Source of the DNA: Liquidambar formosana
Taxonomy: Eukaryota; Streptophyta; Magnoliopsida; Saxifragales; Altingiaceae
Length of the DNA stretch: 64,000 bases
Direction: 5' to 3'
Assembly (NCBI GenBank): GCA_039720395.1
Contig: CM077826.1
Location: forward strand, 18,291,053-18,355,052
The position numbers and the translations under genes are program-made. Below the pieces are notes generated by a model, which was not told where the DNA came from, searched no databases, and was given only the letters and a program-made list of their open reading frames with translations. Of this stretch, positions 37,956-48,890 are shown piece by piece; the first letter of the stretch is position 1, and each line of letters begins with the position of its first letter.

Positions 37956-39565
37956 GGGGGATTTGGCCATTAGTCCATCAAATAATACTTATTTGACAAT
38001 TAGTCAAGCTACTTTTCTTTTAACTCAAATAGTCCATTTGACCAGTTCCTGACAAAAATACCCTTTATCTCTATTTCTCTCTCTCTCCCCCCCCCCTCCC
38101 TCTACCCATTCCTTCGATCTATGAAACTACCATCAGCCTACCATTGCTGGTCTTCTCTGGTGGCAATCTTCTTTTCCGGCGACAACCTACTCCTCTCTCC
38201 CTTACGTGCGATTCGCCGATTTTCTCAGTTGCTACCTTGGGATTACATCCACAATGGTGAGAGTTTGAATGGTTTGTGCCCTAGTTTTATTTCTTCAACG
38301 TGCTTTCAGATCGTTATCAGACACCTCAGGAGGTGATGGCGCCAAAATAGCCAATACTGCCTCTTTGTGGGGTTAAATAGAGGTCATATTGTGACCAAAA
38401 AAGAATTGGTTCTATGCCCTTCTGATCGAAAAGGAAAAAGCAAAAAAAGAGTCCACTTTGTGAGAATTACTGGTTTTGCACCATGTGAGCTAGAAGAGGA
38501 TCACGAAGGTTCTTAAAGTTGGAAAAGACAAGTGTGCACTGAAAGTAACAGAAAGAAAGCTTGGCACTCATAAGAGGAATGGTCGCTGATGACTAACAAC
38601 AATAGGAAGAAATTTTTTTCTCTCAAACAAAACCACCATTCTATCCCTCTCTCAAGTCATCGGCCATAACCCCGCCAAACCCCATTGTTGCTCACACCCG
38701 CACATCTTAGTTCCCCAATCAATCATTGCCGCCGCTCCCCGTTGACCATCACCTTCTCCATCGCTCACACCCATATATCCCAATTCTCCATCACAGCATC
38801 AAACCCACCATAGTACCACCTAGTCACTCCACCACCTAACCCCCTTCCTTATTTGACCAAGACCCCATTTTCATCACAAAAAAAAAAATAAAAAAAAAAA
38901 ATAAAAAGTTACTCTTCCCTTTCTGTACATATCCCCCATTATCTCATCCCTCTCTGTACACTCTCTCTCTCCGCAATAAATATACACTATCTCAGTACAC
39001 TTTACAAAAGAGATATTTCATTTTTGTTTTTCTTTTTGAGTGATTACAATTTAACAAAGTAGTAAAATTTTACTACTTCAATGTAAAATTTATTTTGTAA
39101 AGTAGTAAAATTTTACTACTTCACTGTAAAATTTACTACAATTTTACTACTTCGTAAAGTAGTAAAATTTTACTACTTCACTATAAAATTTATTACTTTG
39201 TCAAGTAGTAAAATTTTGCAATTTTAATTTTTTTCATAATTACCTAATCAATTTAAATCTTTTTTCGAAGATGTCGATGAGTAGGTTGCAAAAATATAAT
39301 TTTTTTAAAAAACAGATATGTATATTGTAAGTTATAAGTTTTTAAAAATTATAATAATATAAAGCTAAGTTAGTTACATAAGGTGCTCTTAATAACAAAA
39401 AAGGAAGTGCCCTTAGTAATAATAAGGACAAACCAGGGATTTTTAAAAAATGTGTGATTAATTGATAAATAAGTTTTAGTTTCATTGACTAATTGACTTA
39501 CAAAAACTCTTACTTGACCAATTGCCAATATTTTACCAAAAAATGAACTATTTGCCAATTTCCCC
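37956..39565. mobile_element. Mutator-like non-autonomous element (possible Pack-MULE)
   Basis: A 1610-bp insertion with imperfect terminal inverted repeats of roughly 50-60 bp (GGGGGATTTGGCCATTAGTC left; GGGGAAATTGGCAAATAGTT as reverse complement of the right end). Its 9-bp target duplication is AATTTTCAA (37947-37955) and AATTTTGAA (39566-39574). The empty site is visible in copy 1 (AATTTTCAAAAAGAG). No transposase is seen. Inside, CT-rich leader-like sequence precedes a short plus-strand frame at 38121-38336 that could be captured host sequence; a palindromic minisatellite follows. Confidence 0.8.
39050..39215. repeat. Palindromic minisatellite in the Mutator-like element
   Basis: AGTAGTAAAATTTTACTACT, itself a perfect palindrome, recurs complete or partial at least four times with spacers such as TCACTGTAAAATTTA. 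The array could form hairpins or cruciforms. It probably grew by slippage within the element. Confidence 0.85.
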
Positions 39566-39574
39566 AATTTTGAA

Positions 39575-41920
39575 AGAAAGTCGTTTTGGGTCACGGATCA
39601 TTTCCCTTTTGCATTAAGATGATTATACCTGCTCCAAAAGGATTTTGTGAAGAAAGTCTAAAAGAATCTTTGACGTTCATGTATTTTAGAAGCTTTAACT
39701 TAGTAAGACCATTTTCCTTTCTCCAAGCCAACCATATTAATTAAAAACGATTTTTTTGGGGGGAGAAAAAAAGGGTCTTAAAACAACACTGTTCCTCATG
39801 CATTTGAGTTGGTTATGGGAAGGCTCAAATGGGAAACAGAGGGGAGAAAATTCCAAGAGCAGCTGGAAATGAGTGAATGAGTTGGCAATGGTATGCTGTG
39901 GTGGATTGGTGGAGTCAGGCTGTTGCTTTCAAACTTTAACTTTCAAAGGAGTAGCTTGGAAATGAGGTTGTTGGGTGGTTCTCTACTTTAAAGCTTTTAC
40001 ACTTTGGGAAAAAACAACGAAACCTCATCTCTTTTTACGATCGTTGCTGTAAAATACCCAATTATTATAGATAAAAGATTTGTTTAATGGAAAAGCTTGG
40101 CTGCGAGATAGGGTGTTGTTAGTCGTTACTCATTGGATATGATTTGGTACTTTCCTAACAATATATGTTCTGATCTCATTTTTTGTGAAATATGTTGCCT
40201 TTTAATAACCAAAAACCGAATTCAAGGATGGATGAGTAGTTCTTGGAGCTTATGCATCAACAATTAGAAGGTCCTCAATTCAACTACTCGCTCTCTTTTA
40301 GGACATTCATTGCTTGAGTTTATTGTGAATGCTAAGCTAATCGATGCAGAATGGATAATCATCTTACTTGTGTCAAGAGAATCGGTTGAGTCAAGGGTTT
40401 GGATATACTAAATGAATTGGCATATGAAAAAAAGGGAAATGCTTTTGGATCTCCCTTAACAGTCACCCCAAAAAACCCCTATGATGTGATGTGAAAATAG
40501 ATTGAAACTAATGCTATTAGGCCCCACTTCACTTCTATTTTCACATCATGTCATACGGGTTTTTTTAGGAGCTATTAAGGAGGTCCAATAACATTACCAA
40601 GGAAAAAAATGCCTATCACCCTAGAAAATCCCTCCTTTTTCTAGGGGAATCTTCCAAGGAAAAAAAAGTCCTGGAGGCCTTCCGGTAGGATTAGTTTGGG
40701 GTGAAAGGATTCTATTGTATGGGGATATGGTGTTGAGACTTATGATGGATTGTTTGACTTGTACCCAAAAACAAGAAAAAAAAAAAATAAAGAAAAAGGG
40801 AAATAGAAGTCCCTACTAACTGACGAGTCAAGAGCATGTTTGAAATTTGGATTGAAATCTAGAAATACTTGCCCTTAGATATGCAAACTCATGCATAATC
40901 TGGTTGGTTTTGTTGACAGTAGTCACTTCAAATTGAAATTAAAGAGAGAGATAATGACCCTAGTGTTGTGATGGGAGGTTAAGATAATCCATTTGCAGTG
41001 TGTATAGCAGTTTTCTTCGCATCATGCCATACGATAAGAAGTCCAGGTCGAACACCAAGGAATTGCTTGGTAGTTTTATCCTTTGGAGATTGAAGAATTT
41101 TGATTCCTATCATGGTCGATGGCTGCGTGGTTCCAAGCTCCTAACAAAGTTGAGCTAGCTTTCAATGCTAGTTGAGCTAAGAAAGAGTGGTCTCTGGTGT
41201 CAAAATTAAACTAGTCAGGCCCAAAATCCATTGCCAACTGGGCTAATAAAGAACCTAAAGCCATTAAGATAGGCCCAAAAATCCATACCAAAGTGGGCTA
41301 ATTATGGACCTTAAGTCAGTCAATGCGCCCTATGCAAGGCCCATGAATACAGTTTGCTTCCCTGATGTGTTTCAGACTCCCATCCATAGCAAAGTGGGTA
41401 GCTTCAAGAGCTTCAACAATAGTCGAATTTAGACCTCTGCTTTCTAAGGTGGGATCCTTTGCTAAATTAACTACCCTTTTCGTATGTACGTATGTGTATG
41501 GACGGTTAAATTTGTTGGTGATTTCGTATCGGCTTGTGTAATTTATTAACTATTTAATACTTCTTGGGCATCTGATGCAGCTATCAATTTCAGGGTGCAG
41601 CCCTGAAATGATTGAACAATGTGGTTGGGCTTTATATCCTAGAGATTATTTCCACGAATCCATTTACATAATTACATAAGTGGAAAAGGATTGTACTAGC
41701 ATGACAGACTATCATTTCTAAAAACAATGATAGCCAACTCAAATGGATTTTAATCCATTTAAAAAAAATTAAAGGTATGTTATTTTTTGTGGCCATGATT
41801 TGACTAATTGTGTCTTTGCCATGCAACCATTTCCCCTGTGGAAAAATACTTACCCACATAATTTTAAATGTATTTTCAGTTGTACATATATGATTTTCTT
41901 GTTTTCATCATACATGTGTT
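39575..41920. repeat. Segmental repeat copy 3, right half, main piece
   Basis: From GTCGTTTTGGGTCACGGATC the unit continues to its normal end (TTTTCATCATACATGTG), aligning with 18,063-20,690 of copy 1. It shares the segment around 39,690-39,760 with copy 2 but lacks the hAT MITE of copies 1 and 2 (empty site AGCATGACAGACTATCATT near 41,700). No coding gene recognised. Confidence 0.9.
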
Positions 41921-43876
41921 TGTTTTTCACTAGATTCATTTTTATTAATTTCTTCGTTGGGTGAATTTTTTGTGAATGTCTCAACAAGTTATCCTCCAAA
42001 TCAAGGCTATGTCTAAAGACCAGACTTTACCAGAAGGAAGTCAGCTAACAATTCCCCCAGAAAAATAATAAGCTTATCCTAAATTTTGGCCTTCCACATA
42101 GCTTTCAGGATACTTAAGAAAGGGGAGTCTACTGATTCCTTAAAGTAACCTGATTTAATGGAGAAATTCAACATTCCATGCAGGAATTCAGGACAAAACA
42201 TCAAAGCTAGCCTGGAATATGAGGCAATTCAACTTGAAATATAGCATTGGCAGATTATTCATCAACCAACTGAATTATTTTAGCTTCATCCCCACCGGGC
42301 AGAGAGAGGATTTATAACATCAGCCACCACATATATTAATACCAATATCCTCTTCTGTGATGAAATTTGGGTGGAAACCTTCTAATTTAGGCACCGACTT
42401 GATGCTAATCTTATAATTAAGAAACATCAGTCCAATAGTATCAAGTTCACCCATGTGATCGAGAATATTCGTCGAGTGGTCAAACCTTGGGTGTGCTCCT
42501 CAAAGATCATCGTTTCGACTCCTCATCTTGCAGCTATCACTGCTTATGGTATGAGACTTTTCACACAGGCTATCAAGGAATTAGTTTAGGCTCAAACCTT
42601 AGTGGGAGTAAAGCATGGAACACCCCTAATGGTTAATATATAATAATTTTGTGGAACTCTATAAACATACTCCTTTAACAGAATATGATTTGGAAGACCT
42701 GTAGTGGTAATCAGAAAGCTTTTTGCATCAAACAAGGTCTCTAGGCTTAGTGGTCTGAGCTTTCCGCTTGTTGGAAAGATGGCATTGTAGGTATTGTGCA
42801 GAGTCAAATTCATTATATGCCAATTTTCAGATTTTGTTTACAAGAAAAACAAATCACTGTAAAAGAAAAATTCATAATGCCTTGTGTACTGTTTAGACAT
42901 GGCGCACAAATCTCTGGCAATTGCAAAGCGCTACTACATGGATGACACAATAGTTTATTTGTTTATTTGTTTGTTTTTTTTCGATTAATTATTCAATTGG
43001 CTCAATGTATAACGATTTGGAGATTGTTAGATAAAACTGGAATGATACAAAGAAGATTGATCAATTCACATGTATGCCATTACTAAGCCAACATACATAC
43101 AATACAAAATTGTCCCAAATGTACAATCCTCCTTGGACATATAAGGTTTAGATCTTCTTGAAACACTTTCAAAAATCATGGGGGAATTGTAGATGGATCG
43201 GGCTAGTGGAAAATAATTACAGTAGTATTCATTCTTTTTTTTTTCCCTTTAGAGAAAGAATAAAAGCATCAAAGAGACTCTGACATCCTAACTAGGTTGG
43301 TAACCCAGATCTCCTAATCATGTGCTCACTACTCAAAGTATTATTACATGAAAGAAAATAGAGTACAATATGAGAAATGAGTAAAAAAAAGAAACAACAA
43401 AGAGAAACTAGTCTTGATGGCTTATAACTGCCAAAATCCAGCTCACAAAAGAAACAAAATTAACTAAGAAAGACGAAACCCATATCTAGGCAAACTCAAA
43501 ATATCATGACAAATAGCAGCTTGAAACTCTGAGGGAACAGTCCACCACCAACGAAAGTGTCCAACAGAGATTATTCATTCTTAGTCAAGTTAGTAATCAT
43601 TTACTACCAAGTTAGTAGAAATTTCTACTCAACTGTAATTAGTTTTCCGTAGCCTGACCAATCCAAAGTTCCCCCAATCATTTAATCATACGTACCAATC
43701 TCGCCGATCCATCAACCGCTACAATTCCATGAAAAAGATCCGATCCGGGTGCACTCTAATTAAGGAAAAAAACAAAGGAGAAATTTTTTATCAGTATGGA
43801 CCTGTTTCTTCCAACAACCAAAAGAACTTAATGAATGGAGAAGAAGGAAGTTTATGTGAAGCTCTACCAGAGACAC

Positions 43877-44070
43877 CTGAGCACGTTGATGAGGAAATGG
43901 AACAGATAGTTTTCTCGATCGAGAAAATCGGTTCGAATGTGTCGCTCCAGGTTGAGGTTTCGAGGGAGGAGATCGCTGTAATACAATAAGGTCGTCACAG
44001 CTTCCGTCGGTCGGTGCACTAGTACCGTCACCAGCCTCACTACTGACCGGAACATCAATGGCATAAGAGA
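43877..44070 (-). other. Possible orphan exon, minus strand
   Basis: A 194-bp stretch begins after TTTATGTTGCAG and ends before GTGTCT, with an open frame through it (YAIDVPVSSEAGDGTSAPTD...). Composition is more coding-like than its surroundings, but I recognise no family and found no partner exons. It may equally be chance. Confidence 0.2.
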
Positions 44071-44188
44071 CTGCAACATAAATATGAAACAAACAAAAAA
44101 CATCAACAACACGAGCAATGCAAATTTAAAACACACAAAACCCATTCACAAGTAATCAAGAATTAATATTTTAATTTTGTAATATAAT

Positions 44189-44192
<4 letters not shown>

Positions 44193-44234
<42 letters not shown>
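44193..44234. repeat. (GA)21 microsatellite
   Basis: Uninterrupted GA dinucleotide run of 42 bp. Confidence 0.97.
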
Positions 44235-44236
<2 letters not shown>

Positions 44237-44689
44237 ATGATTTGGGTGAAGAAGATGGAATCATGCTGAGGGTGGCATGAACCTTGGCAAGGGAGACAAA
44301 GGGAGAGAAACAAAAGAAGGGGGTGGTTTTTTTCTTTAGGTGGCTGTGGTGGGGGTGGTTTGGCTGTAGGGTGCAGATGCCCAACTGCCAATCTTCAGCT
44401 GAAGTTCACACCTACCAGTCTTTTATGTGTTGATCGCAAACTGTAAAAATAGCAAAAGGGGTGACTGAGAAATGAGGGCAAGCTATTGGGCCTATTGGGC
44501 CGATCAACACCACCTTGAATAGTCACACAACTAGCAACAAATGGCATGGGCCTCGAGGTCAAATCCGGCTTCTGTCTTGGAGAGAGCACTGCAGGTTTGG
44601 TGCACATCTAAGCTGTTCACTATGTAGGTCTCACCAATTATGGAGTAATTATTTCTTTTCAATTTTGGAAAAAATTGTTATTTGGAGTG

Positions 44690-45425
44690 CAAATGTCAAG
44701 ATAAGCTGACAAATATAATTTCTCAAGATAAGAATATCAAATAAACTAAATGAGACTCGTCTGATAAGTTGCAATACTTTAGCAAGATTGATAACTCCAA
44801 AGCATGGAGATAAAATCTAGAAAGACTGTTGGCCGGCAATGGAAAGGGTGTCCTGTTGTCCTTTTGCTTTAGCAGTCTAGACCATCTACAGAGGATTTAC
44901 ATTGTAACTTACAATTTGTAAGGGCTCGTTTGTCTGGCCTAAATCGAGACAAGAGGAATGGAATGAGAATTTAATAGTGAGCTATTGCAAGGAAAGAGAA
45001 GAAAGGAGAAGAGAGTAGAGGAAGGGTGGAATTATAGACTTTTGAGAGCTTCAATCCCTTTACCACCCCGGACCATAGTAATGAGATTAAAGCTCTAAAG
45101 AGACTTATGATTCCACCTCGATCTCATATACTTGATTCTCCTTTCCTCTCTCTTATCGCAGTGACTCACCATTCAAATCTTATTTCATTCCATTTGTCCC
45201 GATTTTGACCAAACAAACAAGCCCTAAGAGATTTAAACCCAATGTTCCTCAAAATTGTCCCCCTAGGTTGCTTAATGATGTTCATCGTCCAGCCCCACAG
45301 ATAGAATTTAACGCAAAGTTTGTACTGACTAAATGTTTTCTAGTGCCGTGCAGAATTTTATCATATTATACTATTAATTCTTTCTTTCCTGTTCTAATTT
45401 TCCGTTGACAATTGCCTCAATGCCA
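44690..45425 (+). repeat. Duplicated 5' flank of the first CES101-like copy
   Basis: The blocks GATGAGTTGCAATACTTT, AAAGGGTGTCCTGTTGTCC, TCAAAATTGTC..CCTAGGTTGC and TTTAACGCAAAGTTTGTACTG recur upstream of the other array members (48,420-48,800; 52,700-53,130; 58,290-58,500). So the duplication unit includes promoter-side sequence. This copy carries an extra insert around 44,890-45,230. Confidence 0.65.
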
Positions 45426-45504
45426 ACAAAACTATCGTCTCCTCATGTTTAAGATTCTGTAAGAGAAAATAAAAGTTGCTTGCAGCACTCTCTACTCTCT
45501 AGGG

Positions 45505-45972
45505 TGCAACTTGGTCCAGGCAAGAGGAAATCTGGACCAGACCGAATTAATTCAGTGCTTAAAAAATTGAACCAAAATCGGATCGGAAATTGTATTGGAC
45601 CGCACTGGAAAAAACGGTCCGGCACTCAGTTCAGTTCTGAGTTTTCTTTTTTTTTTTTTTTGTAGAAGATAATGACTTTAGTGAATAAGTATTCTTATTT
45701 ATTCAATAATACTTATATATGGAGTATAATATATTAATATAAACATATAATTATATATATATTTTTAAATTTAATTTAATTTATTTTTCAGAATTTAGGA
45801 ATTCGGTCCGGACGGTTCTGAAACCTCCTAAACTATGGACCAGACTGAATTCAATGGTTCTCAGAAATTGTGGCTCGACAACTGAACCAGTTACAGTTTG
45901 GTCTGGACCAGACCGAATTGCTTAGAACGGTCGATTCAATCCGACTATCGGGTCTCCCCGAACCAACTTGCA
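45505..45972. mobile_element. MITE-like element with GGTCCGG/GACCGAA repeats
   Basis: About 468 bp bounded by inverted ends TGCAACTTGGTCC (left) and TGCAAGTTGGTTC (reverse complement of right). The interior is full of imperfect direct and inverted copies of GGACCAGACCGAATT. It ends 9 bp before the ATG of the first CES101-like pseudogene, displacing that copy's normal upstream sequence. No target duplication was clear. Confidence 0.5.
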
Positions 45973-45981
45973 TTCCTTCTG

Positions 45982-46789
45982 ATGTCTTACGAGTTACCGA
46001 AGCGCCTTTGCTAGTGTGATCTTCTCATCTTCTTCAGCAGCTGGTGCACAAAGCAGTGCCATGCAGCAGGCACCATCACACAAGGCCATCAGCCCAACAA
46101 TTCGCAATCTTTGGTCTCTTCAGGCAGCATATTCACATTTGGACACTTCAAACCTCACCCATTGTCAGTGACCCATTACTTAGGAGTATGGTCCATCAGA
46201 GATTCCTACAGGAAGATTGTCTTAGTGTGGGTACTCCATGGAAATAACCCCAGCAATGACTCTTCTAGACTTTTTTTGATCGACAAGGATGGTACATTTA
46301 AAATAGCGTATGGTGAAGGTGAGCTTCTTGTGTTAACCTCTCATTTTCAAAAAAATAGTAGTGTAAGTGCTACTATACTGGACTCTGGGAATTTGGTTTC
46401 AATGGATTTAAATTCCACTGAAACTGCGAGGTGGGTTTTGTGGAAAAGCTAATTCGACTATCCCTCAAACATGAATTTTCTGCCTCGCATGAAACTGGGC
46501 AAGAACCATAAGACCAGTGACAGCTATTTTCACAAGTGCAGGACTGGGCATGAGCTATTTGAGCGAAGAGATGGTTTTGTTTATGCCACTATTGGTTTAC
46601 GTTTTACCCTATTTCTAGACTTGAACCGCAGTGAATGTGAAGCCAAGTGCCGGAGGCACTGTGATTGTCTTTTTTACAAAATTGCGTCCGTGAATGGGAC
46701 TGGGTGCGTGTTCTATGAAGGAAAAGTGAAGTTTGTTGAAAATACTACCAGTGAAGAGTATTACTTCCTTGCTTCCAGCAACAGCAGTG
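45982..46789 (+). pseudogene. CES101-like receptor kinase copy 1: exon 1 only, broken
   Basis: Starts ATGTCTTAC like its sisters. Near 46,015 GTGTGATCTTCTC replaces GTGTGCTCTATCTTCTC, a 4-bp loss that shifts the signal-peptide frame. The lectin part then reads SGSIFTFGHFKPHP, YLGVWSIRDSYRKI, with a six-base insertion distorting the WVANGNN motif. At 46,450 AGC-TAA replaces AGC-TTT, giving KS-stop where sisters have QSFDYPS. The PAN-like part (CEAKCRRHCDCLFYKI, GTGCVFYEGKVKFVENTT) is intact to the GTAAGT donor at 46790. No membrane or kinase exon follows, yet 3'-flank sequence found after the stop codons of the other copies is present from 47,262, so exons 2-7 were deleted internally. Confidence 0.9.
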
Positions 46790-47261
46790 GTAAGTAATGA
46801 ACTTTTCTTTCTTCATTAATTTTTTTCCTTCTTGTTTGGGCTCCTTTACCTCAAGAAATTATGGGGCTGATACATCTTCAGCCCTTCAATTTCTGTCTGA
46901 AAAGGAAGGAACTGCAGACAATATGAAATGGATTGCAAAATGGTATGACAAATTGGGCCAAAGTAAAAAATTTTCTGTATGTGTCCTCTGTGCATACATG
47001 TACGCAGATACTTACACTCCACTTCGGAGAGGAATGCCCGCTCCTTGTTTGGATGCCCGCCTTGATGGTGGAAGTCAGCCTCTAAGGTTCTCTTTAGAGT
47101 GTCGATTACACTTGTACCCGTGAATATATAATTTTATTTTGTTCGACAAAAATGAAACATCATTAAGTTCAATGAAGAATTACAAAGAGAAAACACTTAG
47201 AAAGAAAACAGAGGAAAACAGAGCATCCCCATAAGCATAGTAAAGAACGACGTTGTGTTTA

Positions 47262-47612
47262 TCTTTTCTTTCATTTTAGCCAAGCGATAAAGATAAAGCT
47301 TTTTTGGGTTTGTGTTTTAAATTCCACATTAGATAAAAATTTGTTTGCGAAGGAAAGCAAATATCAAATTAATGAACAGATTGTCACAGTCCCTGCAAGT
47401 CTATGCAACTTCCTTCAATGTATATTGGATCGCCATGCTTCTAACTAGTTGAACAGAAATAAAATGGATATGACCCATAAAGCAAATTAATTGAGGACCA
47501 TTATAAGAGTTGAAAGTTAAGAAGTCCAAGTTACAAGAGATTGGTTCCTTTCATGGAAACCATTTGTACTTTCATGTGATACATTCATGACCGATCTTAG
47601 GTTTATTGGAAA
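47262..47612 (+). repeat. Duplicated 3' flank of the CES101-like copies
   Basis: Sequence from TCATTTTAGCCAAG through AAATTTGTTTGCGAAGGAAAG and CTAGTTGAACAGAAA recurs after the stop codons of copies 2 (51,948-52,180) and, more diverged, 3 (56,260-56,575). Its presence here shows copy 1 was once full length. Confidence 0.75.
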
Positions 47613-47650
47613 CTAGTTTTTAACCTGTGCGATGCACGGGTATCGTTTGT
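47613..47650 (-). mobile_element. Helitron 3' terminus, inverted
   Basis: CTAGTTTTTAACCTGTGCGA, continuing TGCACGGGTATCG, is the reverse complement of the classic Helitron end: hairpin CCGTGCATCGCACRGG, then CTAG. It directly follows ...TTGGAAA of the 3' flank, which continues uninterrupted in copy 3 (about 56,570). The other end of this element was not located. Confidence 0.6.
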
Positions 47651-48890
47651 GGAAACAAAATTAACAAAAAGATAATACTAAAATTTTAACGAAATAGGAT
47701 ATACTTTTGCTAATACTGTGAATCATATAGAAAAAAAAATTACAGGTGAGAGAAGAAAAACGAGGTTAAATTAAATTAAAATATAATCATGGTATGAAGT
47801 AAAACTGTAAAAGGGTGCAGCTATACAAATAAACAATGGAAGGTAAACTTACAAGTGCCAACCTAGTTGGGATGTCAGATTCTCTTTGATGCATCTACTC
47901 TTTCTCAAAAAGAAAAATAAATAAATAAATAAAAATAATTATAATAATAATAAGGGAAACACATTACCGTTCTTCTCCACCAAAGAAAAACTTCCATGCA
48001 ACTGTGGCCGCACTCTCATTGGCCCGTGACACCATGTGGCCCGTGTCAAAGTTGCATGGAAGTTCTTCTCTCCACACCATAGAAGACAACATCAACCCCA
48101 AAACAGAACACTCAGCCCCCAAGAAAATCCCACAAATACAAAAAAGATTATGACTAGCAGCAACCTCACAAAAAACAGCCCCCAACACAGAAGCATCCCT
48201 GGGGCTCCTCTTTACCTCCACTCACATTTCATCATGTATCCAAAAAAATTAATGAGATTGAACATGTTCATTCTCCACTATAAGGAGTCAAGTATTTTTC
48301 TGCTAATAATATGCCTTTTCTTAACAGAAGTGGAGGGCATATGCTTTGGGGCCTGAAGTGGAGTGCAATTGTCAGAATAAGCCTATAAATTAAAATAATT
48401 TCTTATTGATGTGATAGACAAATGAGACTTGTCTCATCGTATATCCTTATAGTATATGATGAGTTGCAATACTTTTGTGTTCTATATTGACAACCCCAGG
48501 ACATCGAGATGCAATCTAAAAGGATTGTTTGTAATGGAAAAGGGTCTCTTGTTGTCCTTTTTCCTTCTGACACTTTAGATTCTATGTTCCTCGAAGTTGT
48601 CTCTCCAGGTTGCTTTCTAATGTTTATCTTAATGACCCATATGGGATTTAACGCTAAGTTTGTTGGTAACCAAATGTTTTCTGGTGACAGTGCCGAATTT
48701 TATCACACTATACTCTTGATTCTTTCCTTGAGTAGCATCAACAGAATGGAATTCCTTTTCGGTAACTCGAGAACAGATAAACTATTGACCCCTCGGGATT
48801 GGTTTCTTCTTTATATAATATGTTAACATGTCATTATATTACAGCAAAATTGTCTATTCTCAGGAGTTGGTTGTGGCTTTCTGCTCTCTG

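Larger units (their letters stand above)
41921..45504. other. Spacer between the two receptor kinase regions
   Basis: No certain gene. The part from about 44,690 to 45,425 resembles sequence upstream of the later CES101-like copies (ATGAGTTGCAATACTTT, GATTTAACGC, CTCAATGCCAACAAAACTAT) and is listed as a duplicated 5' flank. Around 42,440-42,600 there is a coding-looking plus-strand stretch I could not assign. Confidence 0.45.
46790..48890. other. Deletion scar, 3' flank and 5' flank between copies 1 and 2
   Basis: 46,790-46,970 is intron 1 of the broken copy. 47,128-47,232 resembles the 3' tail of a minus-strand LINE (poly-T-rich, GACAAAAATGAAACATCATT). 47,262-47,612 is the family 3' flank. 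A Helitron terminus follows at 47,613. 48,420-48,800 is the duplicated 5' flank of the next copy. No other gene recognised. Confidence 0.6.

Noticed and set aside
43729..43989. 86-codon plus-strand frame
   Set aside because: No family recognised; the opposite strand has equally open frames with better splice signals. Left as unassigned.
45205..45665. Short open frames before the first kinase copy
   Set aside because: Fall in duplicated flank and MITE-like repeats; no motif.
46044..46247. Frame beginning MHKAVPCSRHHH as a separate peptide
   Set aside because: Same-strand frame shadow of the lectin exon; the same shadow appears in copy 2 at 48908.
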